From contig JAEZJB010000403.1 in NCBI GenBank assembly GCA_023415845.1, positions 1 to 7,090 of the forward strand: a DNA stretch of 7,090 nucleotides. Direction: 5' to 3'. Below the pieces are notes generated by a model that was not told the DNA's origin, searched no databases, and saw nothing but the letters and a program-made list of their open reading frames with translations. Of the stretch, positions 1-7,090 are shown one piece after another; positions within the stretch are counted from its first letter, which is position 1; each line of letters starts with the position of its first letter. Source of the stretch: Chloroflexota bacterium (GTDB lineage Bacteria; Chloroflexota; Chloroflexia; Thermomicrobiales; UBA6265). The position numbers and the translations under genes are program-made.

Positions 1-1401
<1,401 letters not shown>

Positions 1402-1417
1402 GGCCAGCGACGAAGAA

Positions 1418-1453
1418 GGGGCGACCGATTGGATCGGTCGCCCCGTTTCTGTT
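1418..1453 (+). terminator. Rho-independent-type terminator after secA, possibly bidirectional
   Basis: A perfect 12-bp stem, GGGGCGACCGAT (1418-1429) with ATCGGTCGCCCC (1433-1444), closes on a 3-nt TGG loop. It is followed on the plus strand by GTTTCTGTT, a moderately U-rich tail. Read on the minus strand, the stem is followed by TTCTTCG, so it could also stop transcripts from the convergent gene that ends at 1503. The tail is not a clean U run, so efficiency is uncertain. The placement between two converging stop codons supports the call. Confidence 0.8.
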
Positions 1454-1502
1454 GCCTTGCTTCCCTGGCCTCACAAGACCCCGAAATGATCTCGAGGCGA
1501 GG

Positions 1503-2753
1503 CTAGAACTGACCGTTCTGACCACGGACTTCCTGGAAGACCTGCCAGGCTTCACTGCCGATTCGACTCGCCGAGTCCTTGACGCGCTGACGCTGCCGCT
1601 CGTTGAGGAAAGCCACGTAGACGACTCCGCCGAGGGCTGCGCCCCAGCCGATTATCGCCCCGAGTTCCTTGGTGCCACGTCCGGCAGCGGTGGCGGCCTG
1701 CGTCGATTTTACCTGGACAACCTCGGTGGTTTCGGACAGCTTGCGCGTGGCATTCTCCCCCAGCGTGTGAAGCTGGGTGGTCACGTCACTGCCCGACGAG
1801 AGGGTGTCACCGGCATGCAGCACGCGCTCCCGTGCTTCGGGCAGCAGATGCTCTCCGGCCTTCTTCGCTTCGTCGATAGCGTGCGTGGCAGTCACCGCTG
1901 CTTCCCTGGCGAGCGGCGCCGCGTTCTTCTGGGCTTCGGCGACGAGCGCGGCAATCTGGTGGCCGAGGTTCTCGAACGGGCTGCGGTCCTTCGAGGAGGC
2001 GGCAAGCTTTTCGGCTTCGGCCCCGGCGGACGCGATCAACCCCTCCGCCTTCGCCTGGACCTCTGGCGCCTTTTCTCGCGCCTGTTCCGCCAGTTCGGCA
2101 GCCAGGATCTTCGCTCGCTCGAGCAGGTGCTGACCTTTCTCCTGGAGCTCCGGAGTTCGCTCCTTCGCCTTGCCGGCCAGTTCCTGCGCCAGGCGACTTA
2201 CCTGCTCCCGAGCCTCGGGAGCACGTTCCAGCAACGCATCGCTTCTCACTCGAGCCTCTGCAGCGGCTGTGGCGGCGGCATTCTTCCACTCAGGGGCAAG
2301 CCGCTTGCCTTCGGCCAGCAAGTCGACCGATCGGTCCTTGAAGGCGGCGAGCACTTCGTCGGCCTGGGTCGATGCTTCGGCACCGAGGTTGTTGGCCTTT
2401 TCGGCCAGATCGATCTTCCGCGCTTCCTGTTCGAGTTCCTGTGCCCGTGTCAGGACAGCCGCCACCGCACGATCGGCGTTGCGAGAGAAGCGCTTCGCAG
2501 CTGCCTTGGTCACGCCCCCGTCTTTCGCCGTCAGCGTCCGCAGGTCGCCAACAACGTCCTGAAGCTGGACCAATGTTTCGTTCGCCTTGCGCTCCAGAAC
2601 CGCAACGCGATCATCGAGTGTCTGCTGGACTTTCTGCTGCTTGCGTTCCTTGTTCCCGAACATGCTGATCACTACTCCTACGAGGGCGGTGGCACCGACA
2701 CTGATTCCGACGGCCTTCAAGGAACTGGCAATCGCATCCTGATCATCTGCCAT
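1503..2753 (-). CDS. Unrecognised helical-repeat protein with hydrophobic segments at both ends (YtxH/apolipoprotein-like style)
   Basis: The product is 416 aa and I do not recognise a named family. Residues 13-32 form a Gly/Ala/Val-rich hydrophobic helix followed by a basic patch (NKERKQQK). Residues 364-383 form a second one, again followed by basic residues (NERQRQR). Between them lie about 330 residues of Ala/Glu/Lys/Gln/Leu-rich amphipathic helix punctuated by prolines at 153, 179, 201, 229, 259, 280 and 305, about 21-30 residues apart. Several sit in an E-(R/K)-x-P-E context (ERAPE, ERTPE, EKAPE). This looks like apolipoprotein or LEA-type repeats, and each glycine-rich helix plus basic tail recalls the YtxH family. 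The start is set by AAGGAG (2764-2769) 10 nt upstream of the ATG. There is no signal-peptide cleavage site that I can see. It is probably a membrane-associated structural or stress protein; that role is inference. A long plus-strand frame opposite it is a shadow. Confidence 0.85.
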   Translation of the reverse strand: MADDQDAIASSLKAVGISVGATALVGVVISMFGNKERKQQKVQQTLDDRVAVLERKANETLVQLQDVVGDLRTLTAKDGGVTKAAAKRFSRNADRAVAAVLTRAQELEQEARKIDLAEKANNLGAEASTQADEVLAAFKDRSVDLLAEGKRLAPEWKNAAATAAAEARVRSDALLERAPEAREQVSRLAQELAGKAKERTPELQEKGQHLLERAKILAAELAEQAREKAPEVQAKAEGLIASAGAEAEKLAASSKDRSPFENLGHQIAALVAEAQKNAAPLAREAAVTATHAIDEAKKAGEHLLPEARERVLHAGDTLSSGSDVTTQLHTLGENATRKLSETTEVVQVKSTQAATAAGRGTKELGAIIGWGAALGGVVYVAFLNERQRQRVKDSASRIGSEAWQVFQEVRGQNGQF

Positions 2754-3004
2754 GGATCCGCTGCTCCTTCATCGAACGTACCTGACCTGAACAAATGGTA
2801 TCGCCACCGTCAACAAACGCCGAGGCGTGCCGCGTGCGCAAGAGCCAGATTCCGTACCAGGAGGGAAGATTTGCCTTCGTCCGCTGGCCGAATCGCGGTT
2901 GGCAGCGGCTCGCCTTCTGGCAGACCTGGCGGCAGACATGCGTCGTACACTTGGAACATCCGTGCCGAGTCGGCACTCTCCCCGCCTTCATCACGAGAAA
3001 CTCC
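2754..3004. other. Divergent intergenic spacer upstream of the helical-repeat gene and mnmG
   Basis: These 251 bp should hold the promoters for both divergent genes, but I see no convincing -35/-10 pair on either strand. The best fragment is a minus-strand TTGACG (2809-2814) with no good -10 at the right spacing. On the plus strand there is a consensus-like AGGAGGG at 2859-2865 not linked to the mnmG start, an imperfect hairpin at 2881-2908 (CCGCTG/CAGCGG base with two bulged G), and a near-palindrome GTGCCGAGTCGGCAC at 2962-2976. Frames that cross this spacer do not resemble any family; the mnmG frame runs upstream to 2795, but the added residues have no MnmG character. The hairpins may simply reflect the high G+C content. 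Confidence 0.5.
2764..2769 (-). promoter_or_regulatory. Ribosome binding site of the helical-repeat gene
   Basis: AAGGAG on the minus strand lies 10 nt before the ATG at 2753-2751. It fixes the start of the 416-aa protein and supports the minus strand as the coding strand here. Confidence 0.7.
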
Positions 3005-4969
3005 ATGGCCGCAACCTCTACCTATGACGTCATTGTGATTGGCACCGGTCACGCCGGCTGCGAGGCCGCACTCGCCGCCGCGCGAATGGGATGCCGCACC
3101 CTTGCGCTTTCGCCAAACCTCGACCGGGTCGGATACATGCCCTGCAATCCCTCGATCGGGGGACCGGGTAAGTCACAGATCGTGGCCGAGGTCGACGCGC
3201 TTGGCGGCAAGATGGCCCAGGTTGCCGATGCGACCGCCATGCAGGTGCGGGAGTTGAATACCTCGAAGGGACCGGCGGTCCGGGCCATCCGTATCCAGTG
3301 CGACAAGTCGCTCTACGCGATGGCGATGAAGGAAGCGATGGAATTGCAGTCGGGCCTCGATCTCGTTCAGGACGAGGCGATCGGCCTGATCCTGTCGACT
3401 GACAAAGGCGTTCCGGTCGTTGCCGGAGTGCGCACGCGGATCGGTGGCGACATTCATGCCAGGGCAGTCGTGGTCACCGCGGGAACCTTCCTGCGGGCGA
3501 AGATGATTGCAGGAGAAACGGCGGCGGCAGGGGGCCGGGCGGGAGAAGGTGGCGATACGCAACTCGCGGCGTCGATTGGATCGCTCGATCTTCGGCTGCG
3601 GCGATTCAAGACCGGTACGCCACCCCGGATCGACGCTCGCACTGTGGATGTCTCACGTACCGTTCCGCAGCCGGGAGACGATCGGCCACTCTGGTTGAGC
3701 TGGGCGGGACGGAACGGGGAGGTCGAGCCACTAGTGTTGCCCGCGCCGGCAACTGGTCCTTTCTCCAACGTGGAAATTCGCGGCGGCCGACCCCAGGTGC
3801 CGTGCTACCAGTCGGCGACCGTGCCAGCAGCGCACGACCTGATCCGAGCCAATCTCCGTCGCGCACCGATGTACAACGGTTCGATTGAAGGAACCGGTCC
3901 ACGCTACTGTCCCAGCATCGAAGACAAGATCGGTCGGTTCGCCGACAAGGACAGCCATCCGGTGTTCCTCGAACCGGAGGGTTGGCGCAGTCACGAGATT
4001 TACGTGCAGGGATTGAGCACCTCGCTGCCGCCGGATGTGCAGACAGGGGTCGTCACCGCGATTCCCGGCATGGAGGATGCCCGGATCACCCGCTTCGGGT
4101 ATGCCGTCGAGTACGACGCCCTCGACCCGACAGAACTCACCCGCACGCTGGAGAGCAGGACGACTCCCGGGCTCTTCTTCGCTGGCCAGGTTAACGGCAC
4201 CTCCGGCTATGAGGAGGCGGCAGGACAGGGCCTGGTCGCTGGCGCGAATGCAGGAGCCCGCGCGCTCGGGAGGGATCCGCTCATTCTCACCCGGGATGTG
4301 TCCTACATCGGGGTGATGATCGATGACCTGATCTCCAAGCCCTTCAACGAGCCATATCGGATGCTGACGTCGCGGGCCGAATACCGCCTGCTCTTGCGAT
4401 CGGACACCGCCCATACACGGCTGGCTCCGCTCGGCGCCCGGCTGGGACTCGTTTCGGCCGCTCACCTCGAAGCCGTCGACACCCGGACCACGACCATCGA
4501 CGCGGCAATCGCCGCACTGGGTTCGACGTGGCTGGGTGCGAATCCCCGGCATGCCGCTGCCCTTGAGGCAGAGGGATTGAAGCCAGCCTCGCGCTCGCTG
4601 ACCGCGCTCGATGTCGCACGGCGACCACATACCTCGCCTGCCCAGGTATTGGCAGCGCTTCGGAAACTGGAGATGTGGGACGGACCCGAGATTGATGAAG
4701 TTCTGATCGACGACCTTGCCACGAACATCCAGTACGGTGCCTTCATCGAAAAGGAACTGCGAGAGGTAGAGCGCCACCGCGCCAATGAACATCGCACGAT
4801 TCCGCCAACCCTGGACTTCGCCACGGTTCCCGGCTTGCGCGTTGAAGCTGCCGCCCAACTTTCGTCGGTGCGTCCCCCTTCGATTGGCCACGCCGCACGA
4901 ACCGCAGGCGTAACGCCATCGGACATTGGCGCATTGCTCGTCCACCTCACACGAGCCGGCCTGAGCTAG
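3005..4969 (+). CDS. mnmG: tRNA uridine-5-carboxymethylaminomethyl(34) synthesis enzyme MnmG (GidA)
   Basis: MnmG is an FAD protein that, with the GTPase MnmE, builds the (carboxymethyl)aminomethyl group on wobble U34 of certain tRNAs in the cytoplasm, using methylene-tetrahydrofolate and NADH. The 654-aa product has the N-terminal FAD motif GTGHAG (13-18), the MPCNPSIGGPGK loop with C47, KTGTPPRID (202-210), GidA signature GPRYCPSIEDKIGRF (298-312) with C302, and the second signature starting AGQVNG (393) and running to about 416. The C-terminal MnmE/tRNA-binding helical domain (about 560-654) is complete. C47 and C302 correspond to E. coli C47 and C277. The ATG at 3005 is chosen because it leaves six residues before the conserved YDVIVIG strand; the Shine-Dalgarno is weak (GAGA at 2995-2998). 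About 25 extra residues lie between the two cysteines relative to E. coli, probably around 232-262. No rsmG or mnmE gene is adjacent. Confidence 0.97.
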   Translation: MAATSTYDVIVIGTGHAGCEAALAAARMGCRTLALSPNLDRVGYMPCNPSIGGPGKSQIVAEVDALGGKMAQVADATAMQVRELNTSKGPAVRAIRIQCDKSLYAMAMKEAMELQSGLDLVQDEAIGLILSTDKGVPVVAGVRTRIGGDIHARAVVVTAGTFLRAKMIAGETAAAGGRAGEGGDTQLAASIGSLDLRLRRFKTGTPPRIDARTVDVSRTVPQPGDDRPLWLSWAGRNGEVEPLVLPAPATGPFSNVEIRGGRPQVPCYQSATVPAAHDLIRANLRRAPMYNGSIEGTGPRYCPSIEDKIGRFADKDSHPVFLEPEGWRSHEIYVQGLSTSLPPDVQTGVVTAIPGMEDARITRFGYAVEYDALDPTELTRTLESRTTPGLFFAGQVNGTSGYEEAAGQGLVAGANAGARALGRDPLILTRDVSYIGVMIDDLISKPFNEPYRMLTSRAEYRLLLRSDTAHTRLAPLGARLGLVSAAHLEAVDTRTTTIDAAIAALGSTWLGANPRHAAALEAEGLKPASRSLTALDVARRPHTSPAQVLAALRKLEMWDGPEIDEVLIDDLATNIQYGAFIEKELREVERHRANEHRTIPPTLDFATVPGLRVEAAAQLSSVRPPSIGHAARTAGVTPSDIGALLVHLTRAGLS

Positions 4970-5118
4970 TCACGACGCCGAAACAGTTGGCGCGTTATGA
5001 CTAGCCGAATTGCCACCTCCGGGATATGGAAGCCGCGCCTGCGTTGCAGTAGACTTTGCGCTCGCATGGACATCCCTATCGTTCAAGCGCTCCATGCTCG
5101 CCCTGGAGGGGCAATCCG
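4970..5118. other. Spacer between mnmG and the Usp-RCK operon
   Basis: This 149-bp gap contains a small hairpin just after the mnmG stop: CGCCGA (4976-4981), a 5-nt loop, and TTGGCG (4987-4992), with one G-T pair and no U tract. It is weak as a terminator. A TAGACT at 5050-5055 could be a -10 box (4 of 6 matches), but the hexamer 17 nt upstream (TGGAAG) is a poor -35. Whether the downstream operon has its own promoter cannot be settled by eye. Confidence 0.35.
5105..5110 (+). promoter_or_regulatory. Ribosome binding site setting a TTG start for the Usp gene
   Basis: GGAGGG lies 8 nt upstream of TTG at 5119-5121. This is the only strong Shine-Dalgarno with good spacing near the 5' end of the gene. 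It favours TTG-5119 over the upstream TTG at 5056 and over an internal GTG just before the YLTGG strand. Confidence 0.7.
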
Positions 5119-5634
5119 TTGGTCAACTTACGCCAGGCTTTTCGTGGATCTGCAAGCACCGCAAAGTCCGATCCCAGGCGGTGGGTCGTGTACCTTACCG
5201 GAGGACCGGAAGACCAGCGGCTCCTGGAAATCGTGGAACAGGTCGCCGAGAACCCTGACACCCACATCACGCTCGCCTATGTCGTCGAAGTGCAGCAGTC
5301 GATGCCGCTCGACGCTGAACTCCCGACCGATCTCGTCCGCGGCGAGGACACCCTGAGCACCGCCGAACTGTTCGCCTCCCGCTGCGTTGGCGGCAGACGC
5401 GAAAACGTCTCGACGGAACTTCTGCAGGCTCGTTCGGCCGGAGCCGCGATCGTCGACCAGGCGATCGACGAGAATGCCAGCGGTATCCTGGCGGCCTGCA
5501 CGATCCGAAAGCGGCTCGGCAAACTCTCGGTCAATGAAAATGTCGATTACATCCTTCGGCACGCGCCTTGCGAGGTCATCGTGGTGCGGTCACCCCTTGC
5601 CGCCCCCAGTGAGTCAGGAGAGCCAGCATCGTGA
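5119..5634 (+). CDS. UspA-family (universal stress protein) domain protein, coupled to RCK genes
   Basis: The product is 171 aa and cytoplasmic, with a single Usp/HUP-type alpha/beta fold. The first strand is RWVVYLTGG (21-29), followed by helix DQRLLEIVEQVAEN and strand ITLAYVVEV (50-58). The typical C-terminal end is NVDYILRHAPCEVIVVRSP (141-159), matching the Usp pattern of a helix, RHAPC, then a hydrophobic strand. The segment that in ATP-binding Usps carries G-2x-G-9x-G-S/T instead reads AACTIRKRLGKLSVNEN (125-141), so the nucleotide loop is degenerate and ATP binding is doubtful. The first 20 residues are basic and look disordered. The TTG start is inferred from the GGAGGG ahead of it. 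The last 4 nt overlap the next gene (GTGA), so translation is probably coupled. Usp proteins are known partners of transporters (TeaD with TeaABC, the Usp domain of KdpD). A regulatory role on the neighbouring RCK proteins is inference. Confidence 0.85.
   Translation: MVNLRQAFRGSASTAKSDPRRWVVYLTGGPEDQRLLEIVEQVAENPDTHITLAYVVEVQQSMPLDAELPTDLVRGEDTLSTAELFASRCVGGRRENVSTELLQARSAGAAIVDQAIDENASGILAACTIRKRLGKLSVNENVDYILRHAPCEVIVVRSPLAAPSESGEPAS
5616..5620 (+). promoter_or_regulatory. Ribosome binding site for the short RCK gene, inside the Usp gene
   Basis: AGGAG lies within the Usp coding sequence, 10 nt before the GTG at 5631. Together with the GTGA stop/start overlap (5631-5634), it shows how the second gene is started and why the GTG is preferred. 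Confidence 0.65.
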
Positions 5635-6068
5635 AAGTCGTGATCATGGGTTGCGGCAGGGTCGGAGCACGTGTCGCATCGATCCTCGATCACCACGGAC
5701 ACGACGTGACGATTATCGACACCAATTCGCTGGCCTTCCGGCGGCTTTCGCCGGAATACCATGGTGACACCATCATCGGAACGGGTATCGATGAAGACGT
5801 GCTGCGCCAGGCAGGAATCGAATCCGCCGATGTCTTCATTGCCGTGACCAACGGTGACAACCGGAACATCATGGCTGGCCAGGTCGCCCGCGTCACGTTT
5901 GGCATCGAAAACGTCATCGTGCGCATCTACGACCCGGTCCGTGAAGACACCTACCGGCGACTTGGCCTGGGTACGGTCTGCCCGACGACGACCATCTCCG
6001 CGATGATCATCGACCAGGTGATGGGTGCCAGCAGTGCACTCGGACGCCGCGACACAAGGGAGTCCTGA
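5631..6068 (+). CDS. Stand-alone RCK_N (TrkA_N) protein, short subunit of a K+ channel gating ring
   Basis: The 145-aa product is a Rossmann-fold RCK_N domain with no RCK_C. It begins MKVVIMGCGRVG, with the dinucleotide motif GCGRVG at 7-12. The acidic residue ending the second strand is D30 (VTIID), which in NAD(H)-binding RCK domains contacts the ribose. GDTIIGTGIDEDVL (45-58) and DVFIAVTNGDNRNI (67-80) are the usual RCK_N loops. The chain stops at about 145 aa, where the RCK_C domain would normally begin. Such proteins bind NAD(H) or adenine nucleotides and sit on the cytoplasmic face of Trk/Ktr K+ transporters. GTG start with AGGAG 10 nt upstream; it overlaps the Usp gene by 4 nt and is 2 nt from the next RCK gene. 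The size and pairing match T. maritima TM1088A. I see no frameshift that would link it to a lost RCK_C, so it appears naturally short. Confidence 0.92.
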   Translation: MKVVIMGCGRVGARVASILDHHGHDVTIIDTNSLAFRRLSPEYHGDTIIGTGIDEDVLRQAGIESADVFIAVTNGDNRNIMAGQVARVTFGIENVIVRIYDPVREDTYRRLGLGTVCPTTTISAMIIDQVMGASSALGRRDTRES

Positions 6069-6070
6069 GC

Positions 6071-6730
6071 GTGTATATCATCGTCGTCGGCGGCGGCAAG
6101 GTCGGCTATTACCTTACCAAGACGCTCCTGCGGGAAGGACACGAGGTCCTGCTGATCGAAAAGGACCGCACAAAGGTCGACATTTACTCGGAGCGCTTCG
6201 GGGCCGTCATGCTCGAAGGCGACGGCGCCGAAGCCTCGGTGCTGGCGACGGCCGGTGCGGCACGCGCAGACGTGCTCGTGGCAGTGACCGGGGAAGACGA
6301 GGACAACCTCGTGATCTGCCAGATGGCGAAGCACAAGTTCCAGATCGCCAAGACCATCGCCCGGGTCAACAATCCAAAGAACGAGCTCCTGTTCAAGCGC
6401 CTTGGCACTGATGTGACCGTGAGCCAGACGAACTATATTCTGGGGCTGATCGAGCAGGCGATCCCGGAGCGGTCGTTCATCCACCTGCTCAGCCTGCGAC
6501 ACGCCGACCTGGCGATCATCGAGGCGACGATCGGCGAGAACTCCCCCGTTGCGCACCAGCCAGTGGGCGAAATCGACCTACCGGTCTCCTGCGTGATCGC
6601 CGCGATTGCCCGCCAGGCCGACCTGATCGTCCCCGACCCAACGACCGAGATTCTGCCCGGCGACGAAATCATTGCAGTGACTCATCGCACGGAGGAAGAC
6701 GAACTTCGGCGCCTGCTCGTTGTGGACTGA
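6071..6730 (+). CDS. trkA: TrkA-type K+ transport regulator, RCK_N plus RCK_C
   Basis: The 219-aa product is a single RCK_N-RCK_C unit, the size of KtrA-like or TM1088B-like proteins and half of E. coli TrkA, which has the unit twice. The Rossmann motif is GGGKVG (7-12), with E30 ending the second strand (VLLIE). LEGDGAEASVL (48-58) and DVLVAVTGEDEDNLVICQMA (67-86) follow. ARVNNPKNELLFKRLG (97-112) is a typical TrkA stretch. From about 138 to 219 is the RCK_C (TrkA_C) domain, ending in PDPTTEILPGDEIIAVTHRT and a terminal helix. It should form the ligand-sensing ring on the inner face of a TrkH/KtrB channel. The start is GTG at 6071, 8 nt after AAGGGAG (6056-6062) and only 2 nt after the previous stop, so the two RCK genes are co-translated. 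No channel gene is in view. A strong hairpin ends the operon 21 nt downstream. Confidence 0.95.
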   Translation: MYIIVVGGGKVGYYLTKTLLREGHEVLLIEKDRTKVDIYSERFGAVMLEGDGAEASVLATAGAARADVLVAVTGEDEDNLVICQMAKHKFQIAKTIARVNNPKNELLFKRLGTDVTVSQTNYILGLIEQAIPERSFIHLLSLRHADLAIIEATIGENSPVAHQPVGEIDLPVSCVIAAIARQADLIVPDPTTEILPGDEIIAVTHRTEEDELRRLLVVD

Positions 6731-6751
6731 TCTCACTCCCATCGACCCCAA

Positions 6752-6784
6752 AGAGGGCCAGGAGCTTGTCGCTCCTGGCCCTCT
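6752..6784 (+). terminator. Strong hairpin terminator between convergent trkA and glutamate dehydrogenase genes
   Basis: A perfect 14-bp stem, AGAGGGCCAGGAGC (6752-6765) with GCTCCTGGCCCTCT (6771-6784), closes on TTGTC. On the plus strand the following bases, GTCATAT, are poor in T. On the minus strand the stem is followed by TTTGGGG, which gives a short U run. It lies between two converging stop codons (6730 and 6807) and probably serves both transcripts. Confidence 0.8.
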
Positions 6785-6806
6785 GTCATATCCAGCCCGA
6801 AAGACC

Positions 6807-7090
6807 TTACGGGTAAATCCCGCGCATGCGCGCGAAACCTGCCACCCGCGAAATTGCCCTTACCAGGGCGGCGGTGCGCAGTTGAATGCCGTATTGCTCC
6901 GACGTTTCGTGGATCGCCAGATACGACCGCTGCATGATCTCGCGCAGCCGTTCGTTGACCTGTCGTTCACTCCACGGAAAGGCCTGAAGCGCCTGGACCC
7001 ACTCGAAATACGAGACGGTCACACCTCCAGCGTTGGCAAAAATGTCCGGCAGCACGGTTACGCCACGATCCCAAAGTATCGCGTCCGCTT
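6807..7090 (-). CDS. gdhA: Glutamate dehydrogenase, C-terminal end (5' part outside window)
   Basis: Only the last 93 residues are present; the frame is open to the window edge. The fragment reads through GVTVLPDIFANAGGVTVSYF at about 9-28, where the ANAGGV turn contacts the nicotinamide cofactor and the serine of VSYFEW lines the glutamate site in known Glu/Leu dehydrogenases. It ends with helices carrying WSERQVNERLREIM and the closing RTAALVRAISRVAGFARMRG and IYP. The ending is typical of NAD-type bacterial/archaeal hexameric GDH, which interconverts glutamate with 2-oxoglutarate plus ammonia. Cofactor preference cannot be judged because the Rossmann fingerprint is outside the window. Leucine/phenylalanine dehydrogenases are related, but the VSYFEWVQ sequence favours glutamate dehydrogenase. 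It converges on the trkA operon, with a shared terminator between. Confidence 0.93.
   Translation of the reverse strand, partial: ADAILWDRGVTVLPDIFANAGGVTVSYFEWVQALQAFPWSERQVNERLREIMQRSYLAIHETSEQYGIQLRTAALVRAISRVAGFARMRGIYP

Noticed and set aside
2962..2976. Hairpin GTGCCGAGTCGGCAC resembling the last stem-loop of a Cas9 tracrRNA
   Set aside because: Only a short stem and the GAGTC loop are similar. There is no anti-repeat, no CRISPR array and no cas gene in the window.
2795..3004. Upstream extension of the mnmG reading frame by 70 codons
   Set aside because: The added residues are Trp/Arg/Cys-rich and unlike any MnmG N-terminus. The ATG at 3005 puts the FAD strand six residues in, as expected for the family.
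2743..3006. Cysteine-rich 87-codon minus-strand frame in the divergent spacer
   Set aside because: It overlaps the start of the repeat-protein gene, which has a better ribosome site and a coherent protein. The cysteines show no zinc-binding spacing that I trust.
3731..4945. A 404-codon minus-strand open frame opposite mnmG
   Set aside because: It is fully antisense to MnmG; long antisense frames are common in G+C-rich genes, and no domain is seen.
5631..6730. The two RCK genes as one trkA gene broken by a frameshift
   Set aside because: The first gene lacks an RCK_C domain, yet the second begins cleanly with its own Shine-Dalgarno, start and Rossmann motif. The short/long pair has a known natural precedent in T. 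maritima, so two genes are more likely.

Overview
The window is a compact stretch of bacterial chromosome, rich in G+C, with mostly housekeeping genes. I see no mobile element, CRISPR array, tRNA or rRNA. The protein sequences (SecA with a C-terminal zinc motif, MnmG, a hexameric-type glutamate dehydrogenase) and the gene style suggest a deep-branching, G+C-rich phylum. Chloroflexota (Thermomicrobia-like) is my best guess, but it is an inference from sequence feel, not from a search.

Layout. Positions 1-1401 hold the 3' two-thirds or so of secA (plus strand, cut by the window start), ending at a strong hairpin at 1418-1444. Convergent to it, on the minus strand, is an unrecognised gene (1503-2753). 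It encodes an Ala/Glu/Lys-rich, proline-punctuated helical-repeat protein with a hydrophobic helix near each end. A 251-bp divergent spacer (2754-3004) separates it from mnmG (3005-4969, plus strand), the tRNA-U34 modification flavoenzyme.

After a 149-bp spacer comes a tight three-gene plus-strand operon: a UspA-like protein (5119-5634, TTG start), a stand-alone RCK_N/TrkA_N protein (5631-6068, GTG start, 4-nt overlap) and a full RCK_N+RCK_C TrkA protein (6071-6730, GTG start, 2-nt gap). The operon closes with a 14-bp perfect hairpin (6752-6784). That hairpin also faces the convergent 3' end of a glutamate dehydrogenase gene (6807-7090, minus strand, cut by the window end).

The most interesting unit is the Usp-RCK_N-TrkA operon. 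The short/long pair of RCK proteins matches, in size and domain content, the known two-subunit TrkA gating ring of Thermotoga maritima (TM1088A/TM1088B). Here a Usp-family protein is translationally coupled to it, and no TrkH/KtrB channel gene is visible. The second item of interest is the doubly hydrophobic, apolipoprotein-like repeat protein, whose function I cannot name.
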